NCBI GenBank assembly: GCA_964388745.1
Contig: CAYMBP010000001.1
Coordinates: forward strand, 1 to 64,000
Direction of reading: 5' to 3'
DNA length: 64,000 nt
Source: CAYMBP01 sp964388745
GTDB taxonomy: Bacteria; Babelota; Babeliae; Babelales; RVW-14
Made by a program: the position numbers and the translations under genes. The notes below the pieces were generated by a model. It made no database searches and was not told the origin of the DNA. It worked only from the letters and a program-made list of their open reading frames with translations. How positions within the stretch are numbered: the stretch's first letter is position 1; every line of letters begins with the position of its first letter. Below are positions 55,841-64,000 of the stretch, piece after piece.

Positions 55841-57172
55841 TTAAAAATGGTAATGATTACGATGGGCAGTAACCGTTTTGGGGTCTGGTTGACTTGCATT
55901 CAGCATCCAAACATATGCTTTAAGTATCCAATGGGGGAGTACGCTTTTCTCTGATCTGCGTATTAAAAGAACTTTAAGCCATGCAACAGTTAAGAGTATC
56001 AACGCAATGATATGTACCATATTAAGTGGCTGCGGGTGGGACATGCCAAGAGGTGCAAGTGCTTGTTCAATGAGGTGAACACTCACACCGTACAAGGTCC
56101 CCATAATTGATGTTGTGATAAATGCTAGAGGTATTTTAATAAGAGAGTTTCCTCGAACAATAGGAAGTGCAAATTGTGTACCGGCAATGAGAACGAGTGT
56201 AGTCAGAAAGGCCCTTGTATCACCAGTAAATAAATTTTTTTCACTGGTGAGAGATAAAAAATAAATGCCACTTATACCACAAAGAAGAGCAATGAAAAAA
56301 TGCGTGAATGATGGTGGCGTATCAAGGTCTAGACGTTTTTCTTGTGCTGCAGATCCTGAATCTAAAAATGCGTACGCTTTAAATAATCCATGCCAGCATA
56401 AATGAGCTACAGCAGCAGGAAAGAGTCCAAGTCCACATTGTGCAATCATAAAGCCCATTTGTCCCATGGTGGAACAGGCAAGCATTCGTTTGACGTCACA
56501 TTGCATGAGCTTCCAGAGGGTACCTAGTAGTGCTGAAACAATACCTACAATAAAAATTATGGTTAAGATTGTTGAGCTTTGAGCAATCATCAGAGAAAAT
56601 CGGGCGAGTAAAAACCCCCCACCATTAACAAGCCCTGCGTGCATAATGGCAGAAACTGGAGTTGGTGAATTGAGTGAACTTATAAGCCAGCGATGAAAGG
56701 GCCAGAGAGAAGATTGCGTCATCGCTGCAAGCACAATGAGTATGCCGCTTGCAATTAACCATGGTATTTCTATATGGCTATGTGTTATTACCTGAATGGA
56801 AGTTTGTTGAGTTTTAAAAAAGAGCATGAGAAATGCACTACTTAAAAAGATAGAACCAAGGCAGAAATTTTTAAAAGCTAAAATAGATGATTGTCGTGCG
56901 GCTTCCCACTCTTTTTTATGGAGCATGAGACGGACTAAAATAATGTTACTTATGCACCAAGAGAGTAACATAAGTAATAAGTGGTCAGCACTAACCATAA
57001 TAGAGACAGAAAGCAAAAGTGTTATTAATTTGTAATAAAAGTTTTTTTGCTTTCTGTCTCCTTTTAAGTAGCGAGAAGCAAATGAAGCAACAGAAAGTGT
57101 TACAATGCCAACAAGCCCGATCATTACAAGGCTTAAATTGTCAATGTGAAAATATTGATTTAGAATAAGCAT
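55841..57172 (-). CDS. dabB: DabB, NuoL-like proton-translocating subunit
   Basis: 443 residues from ATG 57172 (GAGGT eight bases before; GTG 57178 is too near). The protein is nearly all membrane helices with the antiporter core SSLWPFHRWLISSLNSPTP then VSAIMHAGLVNGGGF, and CDVKRMLACSTMGQMGFMI. That is the complex I NuoL/Mrp fold. Next to dabA it forms the DAB complex, where ion flow drives CO2 hydration. It is much shorter than NuoL (~600), as is usual for DabB. Confidence 0.9.
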   Translation of the reverse strand: MLILNQYFHIDNLSLVMIGLVGIVTLSVASFASRYLKGDRKQKNFYYKLITLLLSVSIMVSADHLLLMLLSWCISNIILVRLMLHKKEWEAARQSSILAFKNFCLGSIFLSSAFLMLFFKTQQTSIQVITHSHIEIPWLIASGILIVLAAMTQSSLWPFHRWLISSLNSPTPVSAIMHAGLVNGGGFLLARFSLMIAQSSTILTIIFIVGIVSALLGTLWKLMQCDVKRMLACSTMGQMGFMIAQCGLGLFPAAVAHLCWHGLFKAYAFLDSGSAAQEKRLDLDTPPSFTHFFIALLCGISGIYFLSLTSEKNLFTGDTRAFLTTLVLIAGTQFALPIVRGNSLIKIPLAFITTSIMGTLYGVSVHLIEQALAPLGMSHPQPLNMVHIIALILLTVAWLKVLLIRRSEKSVLPHWILKAYVWMLNASQPDPKTVTAHRNHYHF

Positions 57173-57280
57173 TAGCACGTACCTCGATTGAATTGAGCAA
57201 TGTCTTTTATCTTTATTTAGGCATAATTGCTATTTGGACAGTCCATTAAGCTTACTTATAAAATACAGCTTCATTGTAAT

Positions 57281-57682
57281 TCATTCAAGTATCTTGTATG
57301 GAGATTTTTCTTGTTCAAATTCTTTTCGTAGCCATTCTCCATATTGAAAATCAAAGTCAGGAGGATAATGCTATGGGGTAACCTGTGCTTGTTCGACTAT
57401 CGTAAATTCAATAGGAAGCTCCTTGCTTTTCATGTAGATGCCGGAAATGGAGAGTAATCCTTGTGTGAGTTGAGCTTTTTCCGAATATGTTGTAGCGCGA
57501 TTTCTAACAACAAAAAGATCAAGGTCGCTGTATTTTTGTAATCCTCCTACAATTGATGAGCCGTATAAATAGATACCAAGAACATTACTGTTCAAAACTG
57601 TTTTGATAAGGGGGAGTACTTGGTGCATCTGGGTTGTTGTTTCTATCATACTATTTAAATTATTCGCTTTGTGAGGTTTCAT
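57281..57682 (-). pseudogene. Broken aminoglycoside nucleotidyltransferase (aadA/ANT-like)
   Basis: From ATG 57682 (AGGAA upstream, seven bases after the previous stop) the frame encodes LGIYLYGSSIVGGLQ KYSDLDLFVV, the nucleotidyltransferase GSxxxG...DxD motif. It stops at a TAG (57371-57373) after about 103 codons. The same frame continues past the TAG as HYPPDFDFQYGEWLRKEF, the typical aadA segment that normally follows a Trp, before a TGA at 57281. So the stop is probably TGG changed to TAG. The C-terminal half is missing. Full-length family members are ~260 residues. Confidence 0.75.
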
Positions 57683-57689
57683 TATTTTC

Positions 57690-58451
57690 CTATTCAAATG
57701 CAACGCCATGTTCATACCATTTTAGCACAAGAGTAGATGGTTGTTCCTTATAAATTCGAAGAGCTTGAGAGTAAATACGATGAAGCATATTGTATGAAAG
57801 AGCAAGGGAGACGTTGTTTATATGTTTATCTTTAATAAAAAAAGAGCCTTTTCTCCTGTCATCTAAAAATTTATTGCTAAATTCTAGGTGTCCTAATTTA
57901 AAAGTTCCTTCTCGAGGAGTCCAAAACCAACGAAGTTCATTTTTTGATCTTAGTGAAAATAAGGTGAGAAGCATATTTAAAAAGTTTTTCATTATTGTAT
58001 CATGGGGATTTGTTATTTTGAGAGCAGAATATTCTTGTAGGTTATTCTTTATAAAGGTTGTCTGGCGTATAGAGGTTGGTATCCAGTGAAGAGATGCACT
58101 GTTATCGTGATGCCAATAAAAATAAATTTCATCAGGTTGTTCAAAGTAGGCTCGCTCCATTTGAATGAAAAGCTTCTTTGCTGATCTGACAGGCATATTA
58201 AGGCTATATCTATCTTCATTATATAAATCATCGGTTAAAAAAATACTTATTTTATTAAGCTCTCTTGTGATAGTTAAAAAAGTTCCAATATAATCAGATT
58301 CTTCATCTTGTGTCGTTAAAAGTAATTCTGAACTTCCACTAATAATTGATAGTTCATCAAATAGATATTGTAAGTATCGATTTGATGATAAAGATTGATT
58401 GTTAACGATATAACTTGTTCTGTGATTTTGTTTTATTAGTTTATTATTCAT
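57690..58451 (-). CDS. Protein of unknown function
   Basis: 253 residues, no signal peptide or membrane helix. A mixed alpha/beta composition with motifs IYFYWHHDNSASLHWIP and ELRWFWTPREGTFKLGHL; Trp- and Tyr-rich. No family recognised. It ends seven bases before the broken nucleotidyltransferase and probably shared its transcript. The AAGAAAG upstream is a weak ribosome site. Confidence 0.65.
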   Translation of the reverse strand: MNNKLIKQNHRTSYIVNNQSLSSNRYLQYLFDELSIISGSSELLLTTQDEESDYIGTFLTITRELNKISIFLTDDLYNEDRYSLNMPVRSAKKLFIQMERAYFEQPDEIYFYWHHDNSASLHWIPTSIRQTTFIKNNLQEYSALKITNPHDTIMKNFLNMLLTLFSLRSKNELRWFWTPREGTFKLGHLEFSNKFLDDRRKGSFFIKDKHINNVSLALSYNMLHRIYSQALRIYKEQPSTLVLKWYEHGVAFE

Positions 58452-58526
58452 TCTGCTTTCTTAATATAAATTAGCCATTATAAGTAAAATCCATTAGACG
58501 AGAGTAGTGCCTTATTCGTTTTTAAA

Positions 58527-61040
58527 TTATTTTTCAAGGGGGAATATTGTTTTTATTGCTCCTTGACTTGAAATAACAACTTTTAAGGAGACTCCCTCTA
58601 GTGTGCTAATATCTCCAAAAACATAACAGTCATCATTGGCTTCGTAAGTTGGCAAGTTTGAATTATTTTCTAGTGCTTCTATTATTTTTTTACATAGAGT
58701 GTCTTCTGTCCAATGAGCTGGAAAAAAACTTTTTCTTTGTAAAAAAGCTCCAAACATATATATATCTGCACTATAAGATCCTCCTTGTAAATGCTTAATA
58801 TCTTCAAGTTCGTATGCATTGTTTCTCAAAAGAGAAAGATTGCCATCGTAATGAAACCCTGCTAAGCCTTTTGCAGTATTTTGGTTTTTATATACTATCT
58901 GTGGATAAATTAAGTGAAATGCATTAAGGGTCAGAGGTGTATTTTTTAGTCCTGAAACATTTCTTAGGCAATATCGTTTTCCATCGAATATTTGTGCTAA
59001 CTGCTTAGCTTTTTGGTAAAATGGATTTCTCCAGATGTCAAGAGGAGAAACTGTAAAGATTTTACTTTTTGATCTGCTAGGGTCAGAGGGTAGTTCGTCA
59101 AGAATTTTTTTGCTATCAGCAGAAGTAATTGCTTCAGATTCTGATAGTGAGTATGCAATAGAATTCGCGGGTTGCCATGGGGGGGTGGGTGTACTATTGG
59201 GCACAGCAGGTAAATATAATTTGCCTGCTGTGTTAATAATTGGAGACCATAAAAACTCTGCTGGATTGAATGTGCCTGCAAAGCCTTCATACTTAGCTTT
59301 GTCAACCATAGAAATTGTTGCTGCTTTTTCTAATTCTGACAGCTCATTATTTATAATATCCTTTGATGAAAAGTTAACAGGGACTAGCTCTTCCTGAATA
59401 AGAGAAAATAACTTTCGAGCAAGCTCTTCTGTTGTTGGAATTTCATTTAATGTTGGATATTTTTTTAAAATTCCATTAATGAGTTGTGTGCAGCTTTTTT
59501 CACCGCAAGGAACTTTAAGTGTATCTAGTAGTGTAGCCTTTATGCTTTTATTTTGAAATTGTTGTAATTGCTTAAGGCTATATAAATGAAGATTGCAAGC
59601 TCCCTCGTTTGTTGCTAAGTGTTCAATTGGTGCAACAAAGAGTTCTTTAAGTGTAATGGGTTTGATATTTTTAAGAATGCGAAGGCTACCTCTTAAGAAC
59701 GAAAATGCAAGGCTATCAACAATTGATTCTCCAAGTTTTTTGCCTACAGATTCTTGGTTTGCATTATCCCAAGATTTTTTGACTTGTGATCCAAGTAGAC
59801 ACCATGCTTGTTTGCAGGCTTCATTAGACCATCGATTTAGGTCAATTCGATCTTGAATGTCAGAAATAGTCCATGTTATATCATAGTCGTTTACAAGTGG
59901 TTCATAATTATCATTTAGTAATATTGAAAGGGCAAAGCCGATTTTTCCAATGGTGTTAATTTTTTTTTCTAAAAAATCTTTTGGATCGTCAATTAACATT
60001 CCTAACTGGTTGCCTAGGCTTTTCATTCTATTAATACATCCTGTAACTACTGCGATAGGAAGTGTTTTTCTTAAGTCTCCTTGAAGGCCCCTCAAAACAA
60101 GTTTTTCAGAGGCTGCTGTGAGTGAAAGATCGAGCAGAAAGTCATCTTTTAATGTCCAACAAATATCTGCAATGCGACTTCCCTGAATAATATTATGATC
60201 ATTATGTAATGCCGTAATGCCATATTGTATGCTCAGGATTATTGTTTGGCGAATTATGTTGTTATTAGTAGCACTAATAGATTTTTCACAACAAATATAT
60301 CTGCTTATACTAAAAAATTCCTCATGCAAAGTATTCGTTATTTGAGTTCCTTCACATTCAGATAATAGGTCAATTGTCGCATCATCAAAAAAAATATCAG
60401 CACCTTCCGGAAGTTCATATATCTTTTTTTCCAAGTAAGGGGCTTTTTGCGTATCTTCTAACGCCTTCTTTCGGGTCGTCAGAGCTTGAGACCAGCTACT
60501 GTCTTTATTGGATATGATTACATTATAAGTCGAATCAAAAGTAGCTTCTAAGAACTGTAGTTGAACCTCCTGAAAACTCTTTTCTTGTTCTCCCAATTTT
60601 TGACGAGTAGCAACTTCTGCCTTCTTTTTTTCAGTCTCTAACTTTTGACGAATTTCTTCTTCTTGTCTTTTTTGTGCCGCCTCAGCTTTTAGGCGTTGTT
60701 GTTTTTCGAACTCTTCTTGTCGAGCTTTTTCTAATGCTTTTTCTAGCTTGCTAGCTTCACTTTCTTCGTGAGTATTAAGGGTTTGAGCGTGCAGGCTGTA
60801 AGATTTCCCTATTTGGTTTATTAAATAGCCTGTTTGATCATGTTGTTTAATGTTTTTATGAGTATTAGAAAGCAGAAATTCTTTGCTGGGGCTTCTACTT
60901 ACCGGGGGCATGCGTCCATAGTCAGAATCATATGACGGCCTATCTCTCAGAACAAAGTGGCCCTTTTGAGGAAATAATGGAAAGTTCGAAAAGAGAATTG
61001 TAGAAAGAAGATAAAGTAGTGCAATGCCGTATGTGTTCAT
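58527..61040 (-). CDS. Large exported protein with EndoU-like C-terminal domain
   Basis: 837 residues. Signal peptide (IALLYLLSTILFSNF), a linker, and a long Glu/Lys/Arg coiled coil (residues ~90-165, ALEKARQEEFEKQQRLKAEA). A large helical body follows. The last ~110 residues resemble the bacterial EndoU nuclease domain (PF14436): GFHYDGN (H730), IKHLQGGSYSADIY (H750), FFPAHWTEDTLCKKIIEAL, then STLEGVSLKVVIS and a closing IKTIFP. EndoU enzymes cut RNA with two His and a Lys and serve as tails of polymorphic toxins. This match is by pattern. No immunity gene is obvious beside it, which would fit a protein aimed at another cell type. Confidence 0.72.
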   Translation of the reverse strand: MNTYGIALLYLLSTILFSNFPLFPQKGHFVLRDRPSYDSDYGRMPPVSRSPSKEFLLSNTHKNIKQHDQTGYLINQIGKSYSLHAQTLNTHEESEASKLEKALEKARQEEFEKQQRLKAEAAQKRQEEEIRQKLETEKKKAEVATRQKLGEQEKSFQEVQLQFLEATFDSTYNVIISNKDSSWSQALTTRKKALEDTQKAPYLEKKIYELPEGADIFFDDATIDLLSECEGTQITNTLHEEFFSISRYICCEKSISATNNNIIRQTIILSIQYGITALHNDHNIIQGSRIADICWTLKDDFLLDLSLTAASEKLVLRGLQGDLRKTLPIAVVTGCINRMKSLGNQLGMLIDDPKDFLEKKINTIGKIGFALSILLNDNYEPLVNDYDITWTISDIQDRIDLNRWSNEACKQAWCLLGSQVKKSWDNANQESVGKKLGESIVDSLAFSFLRGSLRILKNIKPITLKELFVAPIEHLATNEGACNLHLYSLKQLQQFQNKSIKATLLDTLKVPCGEKSCTQLINGILKKYPTLNEIPTTEELARKLFSLIQEELVPVNFSSKDIINNELSELEKAATISMVDKAKYEGFAGTFNPAEFLWSPIINTAGKLYLPAVPNSTPTPPWQPANSIAYSLSESEAITSADSKKILDELPSDPSRSKSKIFTVSPLDIWRNPFYQKAKQLAQIFDGKRYCLRNVSGLKNTPLTLNAFHLIYPQIVYKNQNTAKGLAGFHYDGNLSLLRNNAYELEDIKHLQGGSYSADIYMFGAFLQRKSFFPAHWTEDTLCKKIIEALENNSNLPTYEANDDCYVFGDISTLEGVSLKVVISSQGAIKTIFPLEK

Positions 61041-61325
61041 ATTATATGTTTTCTATCGCACGAAGGGGCTTTATAAAAATTATATTACTTTACAAGTAGG
61101 TAGAAGTTTTCATATTTTACAAAGCTGTTCTTTGAACAGAGTAAATTGTATCACGTAAAACAGGAATGTTAAATTTTTAGAGGATGTAACTAGAGACTTT
61201 GCTGAAAAATGTAAAATTTTTAATGATAAGAGATTAGAAAAGGGCCTTTAGCTCATTGTGAAATAAATCAAAATAAAGAAAAAAATTGCTTTGTGATTAA
61301 AAACTAAACTAGGCATATTTAATGC

Positions 61326-61418
61326 TGGTGGAGAGGGTGGGATTCGAACCCACGATTCCGGGATTACCAGAATAACCGCTTTCGAGGCGGTCGCTTTCGA
61401 CCACTCAGCCACCTCTCC
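61326..61418 (-). tRNA. tRNA-Ser (CGA)
   Basis: Minus strand: acceptor GGAGAGG/CCTCTCC, anticodon stem ACCGC/GCGGT with loop CTCGAAA (anticodon CGA), a long variable arm as in class II tRNAs, T-arm GGGTTCGAATCCC, and encoded CCA. Confidence 0.97.
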
Positions 61419-61590
61419 CGGGTTTCAAAAAATTACGAAAGTTATGATTAAACTTGTTGCAATAATTACGTCTGTGTAGATACTAAGTACAGAACAAGTT
61501 TGATTTCCATTTAGTTAGAAAAATAGACTAAATGATTTTTTTTATTAAGTAAATAGTCAGATGTACAAAAATAAGTCTAAGGAGCAAGGT

Positions 61591-63057
61591 ATGGATGAAA
61601 AATCACGGGTACAAGCCGTCGTTCTTGCTGCAGGCAAATCAACCCGCTTTAAAACAAAAAAAAGCAAATTACTCTTTGGTATTTGTGGTCGATCAATGAT
61701 TATGTACCCCATGTCGGTTCTGAACTCACTTGGTATAGCATCAACCGTTGTTCTTGGTTATCAGGGTGATAAAATTCGTAAAGAAATAGAAGCTCACGTT
61801 ACAAGTGATGTGGCATTTATTAATCAGGAAGAGCAGCGAGGTACTGGCCATGCCGTGTTACAAACGGTTTCAACGTGGCAAGGTGACGATATTCTTGTTC
61901 TTTCAGGCGATACTCCGCTTATTACACAAGAGCTTATTGAGCAATTAATCAAAGAGCATAAAAAAAATAATAATGTGATCACCTTTCTTACAACGCAAGT
62001 GATTGATCCAACTGGCTATGGAAGAGTGTTAGAGCTTGATGGCTTTGTTAAGATTATTGAGGATAAAAATTGTACTCCTGAGCAAAAGCTTGTGACGCGT
62101 GTTAATGCGGGCATTTATCTTTTTAAGCGAGCATTTATAGAGCAGTATATTACTCAGCTACAGCCCAACGAGTTAACGGGTGAGATATACCTTGTAGATC
62201 TTATTGAAAAGGCAAGTGAGCTTGAGCTTGGAGTAAAGACAATTCCCGTTCCGTATGATTTGGTTCGAGGGGTGAATACGCTCCAGGATCTTTGGGGTGT
62301 TGAGCAGGTTAAGCGCTCTGAGCTCATTCGTTATTGGATGCATGAAGGAGTTCGTTTTGAACTTGCCCAAAGTATTCATATTGATCTTGATGTAACCATT
62401 GGAGCGGGCTCTTTTATTGGAACAGGTGTGCATCTTCTTCGTGGAACACGTATTGGTGAAGAGTGCTTTGTTGGGGCTTTTTCAATGGTTGCAAATACAC
62501 AGCTTGGTGATGAGAGTATGATTCATTCCCATTCAGTCGTTCAGGATAGTAAGCTTGGCTCTCATGTACGAGTTGGTCCATTTGCACGGCTTCGTGAGCA
62601 GGTAGTTTTAGAGGATGGAGCAGAAGTAGGTAATTTTGTTGAGGCAAAGCAGACGACACTTGGTGAAAAATCAAAAGCAAAGCATTTAAGCTATTTAGGC
62701 AATGCTGCAATCGGTAAGAATGTTAACATTGGAGCCGGAACAATTTTTTGTAATTATGATGGCTATGAAAAACATACGACAACGATACAAGATGATGTTT
62801 TTGTTGGAAGCAACAGTACGCTTGTTGCGCCGATTACCATAGAAAAAGGTGGCTATACAGCTGCAGGGTCAACAATTAATAAAGATGTTCCAGCAGATAC
62901 GCTCGCTTTTGGCCGAGCGCGACAAGAAAATAAAGAGGGGTATGCACAAAAGCTCAATAAAGAGAAAAGAACTGATAATCTTTGTGAAGAAGAAGAGACA
63001 TTTGATTTTACAGCTGCAATAAGATCTGCAGAAGATAAAAAAGAAAGTATTATATGA
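61591..63057 (+). CDS. glmU: Bifunctional GlmU (UDP-GlcNAc pyrophosphorylase / GlcN-1-P acetyltransferase)
   Basis: 488 residues from ATG 61591, six bases after AAGGAG; the frame is open earlier but lacks a ribosome site. The uridylyltransferase half has VVLAAGKSTRF, QEEQRGTGHAVLQT and LSGDTPLIT. The left-handed beta-helix half has VGPFARLREQ, GNFVEAKQT, YLGNAAIGKNVNIGAG and NYDGYEKH (acetyltransferase His/Asn). It makes UDP-GlcNAc for peptidoglycan and LPS. Its stop overlaps the sbcD start (ATGA). Confidence 0.97.
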   Translation: MDEKSRVQAVVLAAGKSTRFKTKKSKLLFGICGRSMIMYPMSVLNSLGIASTVVLGYQGDKIRKEIEAHVTSDVAFINQEEQRGTGHAVLQTVSTWQGDDILVLSGDTPLITQELIEQLIKEHKKNNNVITFLTTQVIDPTGYGRVLELDGFVKIIEDKNCTPEQKLVTRVNAGIYLFKRAFIEQYITQLQPNELTGEIYLVDLIEKASELELGVKTIPVPYDLVRGVNTLQDLWGVEQVKRSELIRYWMHEGVRFELAQSIHIDLDVTIGAGSFIGTGVHLLRGTRIGEECFVGAFSMVANTQLGDESMIHSHSVVQDSKLGSHVRVGPFARLREQVVLEDGAEVGNFVEAKQTTLGEKSKAKHLSYLGNAAIGKNVNIGAGTIFCNYDGYEKHTTTIQDDVFVGSNSTLVAPITIEKGGYTAAGSTINKDVPADTLAFGRARQENKEGYAQKLNKEKRTDNLCEEEETFDFTAAIRSAEDKKESII

Positions 63058-64000
63058 TTTTTTTTCACACCGCTGATATTCACTATGGTGTTGAAAATTA
63101 TGGACGTATTGACCAAGCAACCGGAATACACTCTCGTTTGCTTGATTTTAATAAGGCATTTAGTTCTCTGGTTGATCAGGCAATTGAGCAAGATATTGAT
63201 TTTATTATTTTTTCTGGAGATGCATATAAGACAGCGTATCCAACACCAACGCAACAAAAGTTGTTAGCTGAGCAGCTATTTCGCTTGCAAAAAGCAGGAA
63301 TCCCTGTTGCGATCATTGTTGGAAATCATGATCATCCTTTAAGCTTTGGTAAGGCAAATGCTCTAGACGTATTTGGTTATTTACCGGTAAAAGGATTTTA
63401 TGTCTTTTCAAAGCCTGAAATTAAGACTATTTCAACAAAAAGTGGTGAAGTGCAGATTGTTGGAATTCCCTGGCCAACACGTAATAATGTTATTGCTCAT
63501 GAAGGCCATCGTTTTAAAAATAATCAGGAAATTGCGCAGTATTTATCAGATCGGGTAAGCACATTAATTGCTCACTTTGCAGAGCAGCTTGATATTTCTA
63601 AACCTGCTATTTTAGCAGGTCACTTGACAGTGAGTAACGGAATTTTTTCAGGGTCCGAGAAATGTGCTATTTTTGGGACTGACCCATTATTTCTTCCATC
63701 ACAACTTGCTCTTCCTGCGTTTGATTATGTTGCACTTGGGCATCTTCATCGTTATCAAAATCTTAATAAAGGGGGAGCGCCTGCTGTTGTATATTCAGGC
63801 TCTATAGAGCGTGTTGATTTTGGAGAGCGGAAAGAAGAAAAAGGATTTTGTAAGGTAGTAATTAATAAGAAGGGAGCTAAACGATTTTGCACTCATGAGT
63901 TTATTAAGATAGAAGCTCGTCCTATGTTGCAAATAGAAGTTGTCCTTAAGAGAGATGATCAGACTGAGCAAATTATTGATGCGCTAAGTCATTATGATTT
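63054..64000 (+). CDS. sbcD: SbcD-like DNA repair exonuclease subunit (3' end outside window)
   Basis: The frame opens at ATG 63054, overlapping the glmU stop by four bases, and stays open to the window edge (315 codons). Mre11/SbcD metallophosphatase motifs are clear: FFHTADIHYG, FIIFSGDAYK, IIVGNHDHPL, AGHLTVSN and ALGHLHRYQ. SbcD with SbcC cuts hairpins and blocked ends. Translational coupling with glmU is likely. The C-terminal part is outside the window. Confidence 0.93.
   Translation, partial: MIFFHTADIHYGVENYGRIDQATGIHSRLLDFNKAFSSLVDQAIEQDIDFIIFSGDAYKTAYPTPTQQKLLAEQLFRLQKAGIPVAIIVGNHDHPLSFGKANALDVFGYLPVKGFYVFSKPEIKTISTKSGEVQIVGIPWPTRNNVIAHEGHRFKNNQEIAQYLSDRVSTLIAHFAEQLDISKPAILAGHLTVSNGIFSGSEKCAIFGTDPLFLPSQLALPAFDYVALGHLHRYQNLNKGGAPAVVYSGSIERVDFGERKEEKGFCKVVINKKGAKRFCTHEFIKIEARPMLQIEVVLKRDDQTEQIIDALSHYD

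Overview
The window is AT-rich, gene-dense bacterial chromosome with the standard genetic code, Shine-Dalgarno starts and CCA-encoding tRNA genes. The best guess is an obligate or host-associated intracellular bacterium of the Candidatus Dependentiae (TM6) type. This rests on gene content recalled from families, not on a search: many signal-peptide proteins with eukaryote-like folds (RING-H2, ankyrin-like, Vps62-like, caspase-like and papain-like enzymes), a DUF2608 HAD protein, a lysine-rich histone-like protein, and a reduced but Gram-negative-type housekeeping set. Chlamydiae or Legionella-like lineages are the alternatives.

Layout. 0-3.9 kb: the 3' part of a very large repeat protein, convergent with an ABC exporter (3.9-5.7 kb). 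5.7-6.7 kb is non-coding. 6.7-14.5 kb, plus strand: cold-shock protein, a SpoU methylase fused to a MarR-like domain, a LEA-like secreted protein, a caspase-like secreted protein, a DUF2608 phosphatase-like protein and two small secreted proteins. 14.6-20.5 kb: a PAP2 phosphatase flanked by a diverged inverted repeat, then a three-gene minus-strand block of secreted proteins including a Vps62-like one, and a divergent secreted protein. 20.6-24.8 kb: the conserved ffh-rpsP-khpA-trmD-rplS cluster without rimM and with trmD fused to a second methylase domain. 25-29.6 kb: tRNA-Phe, Kup, tRNA-Gly, jag-like and mnmE. 29.7-32.3 kb: two ankyrin-like secreted proteins. 32.4-41 kb: ClpB without its N-domain, a P2A Ca-type ATPase, a membrane-anchored NDK, the histone-like protein and a two-domain M16 peptidase. 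41-43.7 kb: DUF374 acyltransferase and PriA. 43.7-46 kb: a RING-H2 protein next to a candidate papain-like protease. 46-50 kb: psd-rpe-ddl/ddl operon. 50-53 kb: Cys-rich secreted protein, methyltransferase and beta-helix protein. 53-57.2 kb: decayed GNAT gene and the DabA-DabB inorganic-carbon pump. 57.2-61 kb: a broken aminoglycoside nucleotidyltransferase, an unknown gene and a large secreted protein with an EndoU-like tail. 61.3-64 kb: tRNA-Ser, glmU and the 5' part of sbcD.

How it fits together. The housekeeping genes cover translation (tRNA genes, Ffh, S16, L19, TrmD, MnmE), envelope synthesis (GlmU, D-Ala-D-Ala ligase, Psd, DUF374), replication and repair (PriA, SbcD), and ion and energy handling (Kup, P2A ATPase, DabAB, NDK). 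Interspersed are about fifteen predicted exported proteins, several carrying ubiquitin-pathway-like, protease-like or nuclease-like domains. They read as a candidate effector or host-interaction repertoire. The most notable items are the RING-H2 / Q-x5-C...H...D protease pair at 43.7-45.9 kb, the EndoU-like tail protein at 58.5-61 kb, the caspase-like secreted protein at 9.6-12 kb and the tandem Ddl-Ddl fusion.
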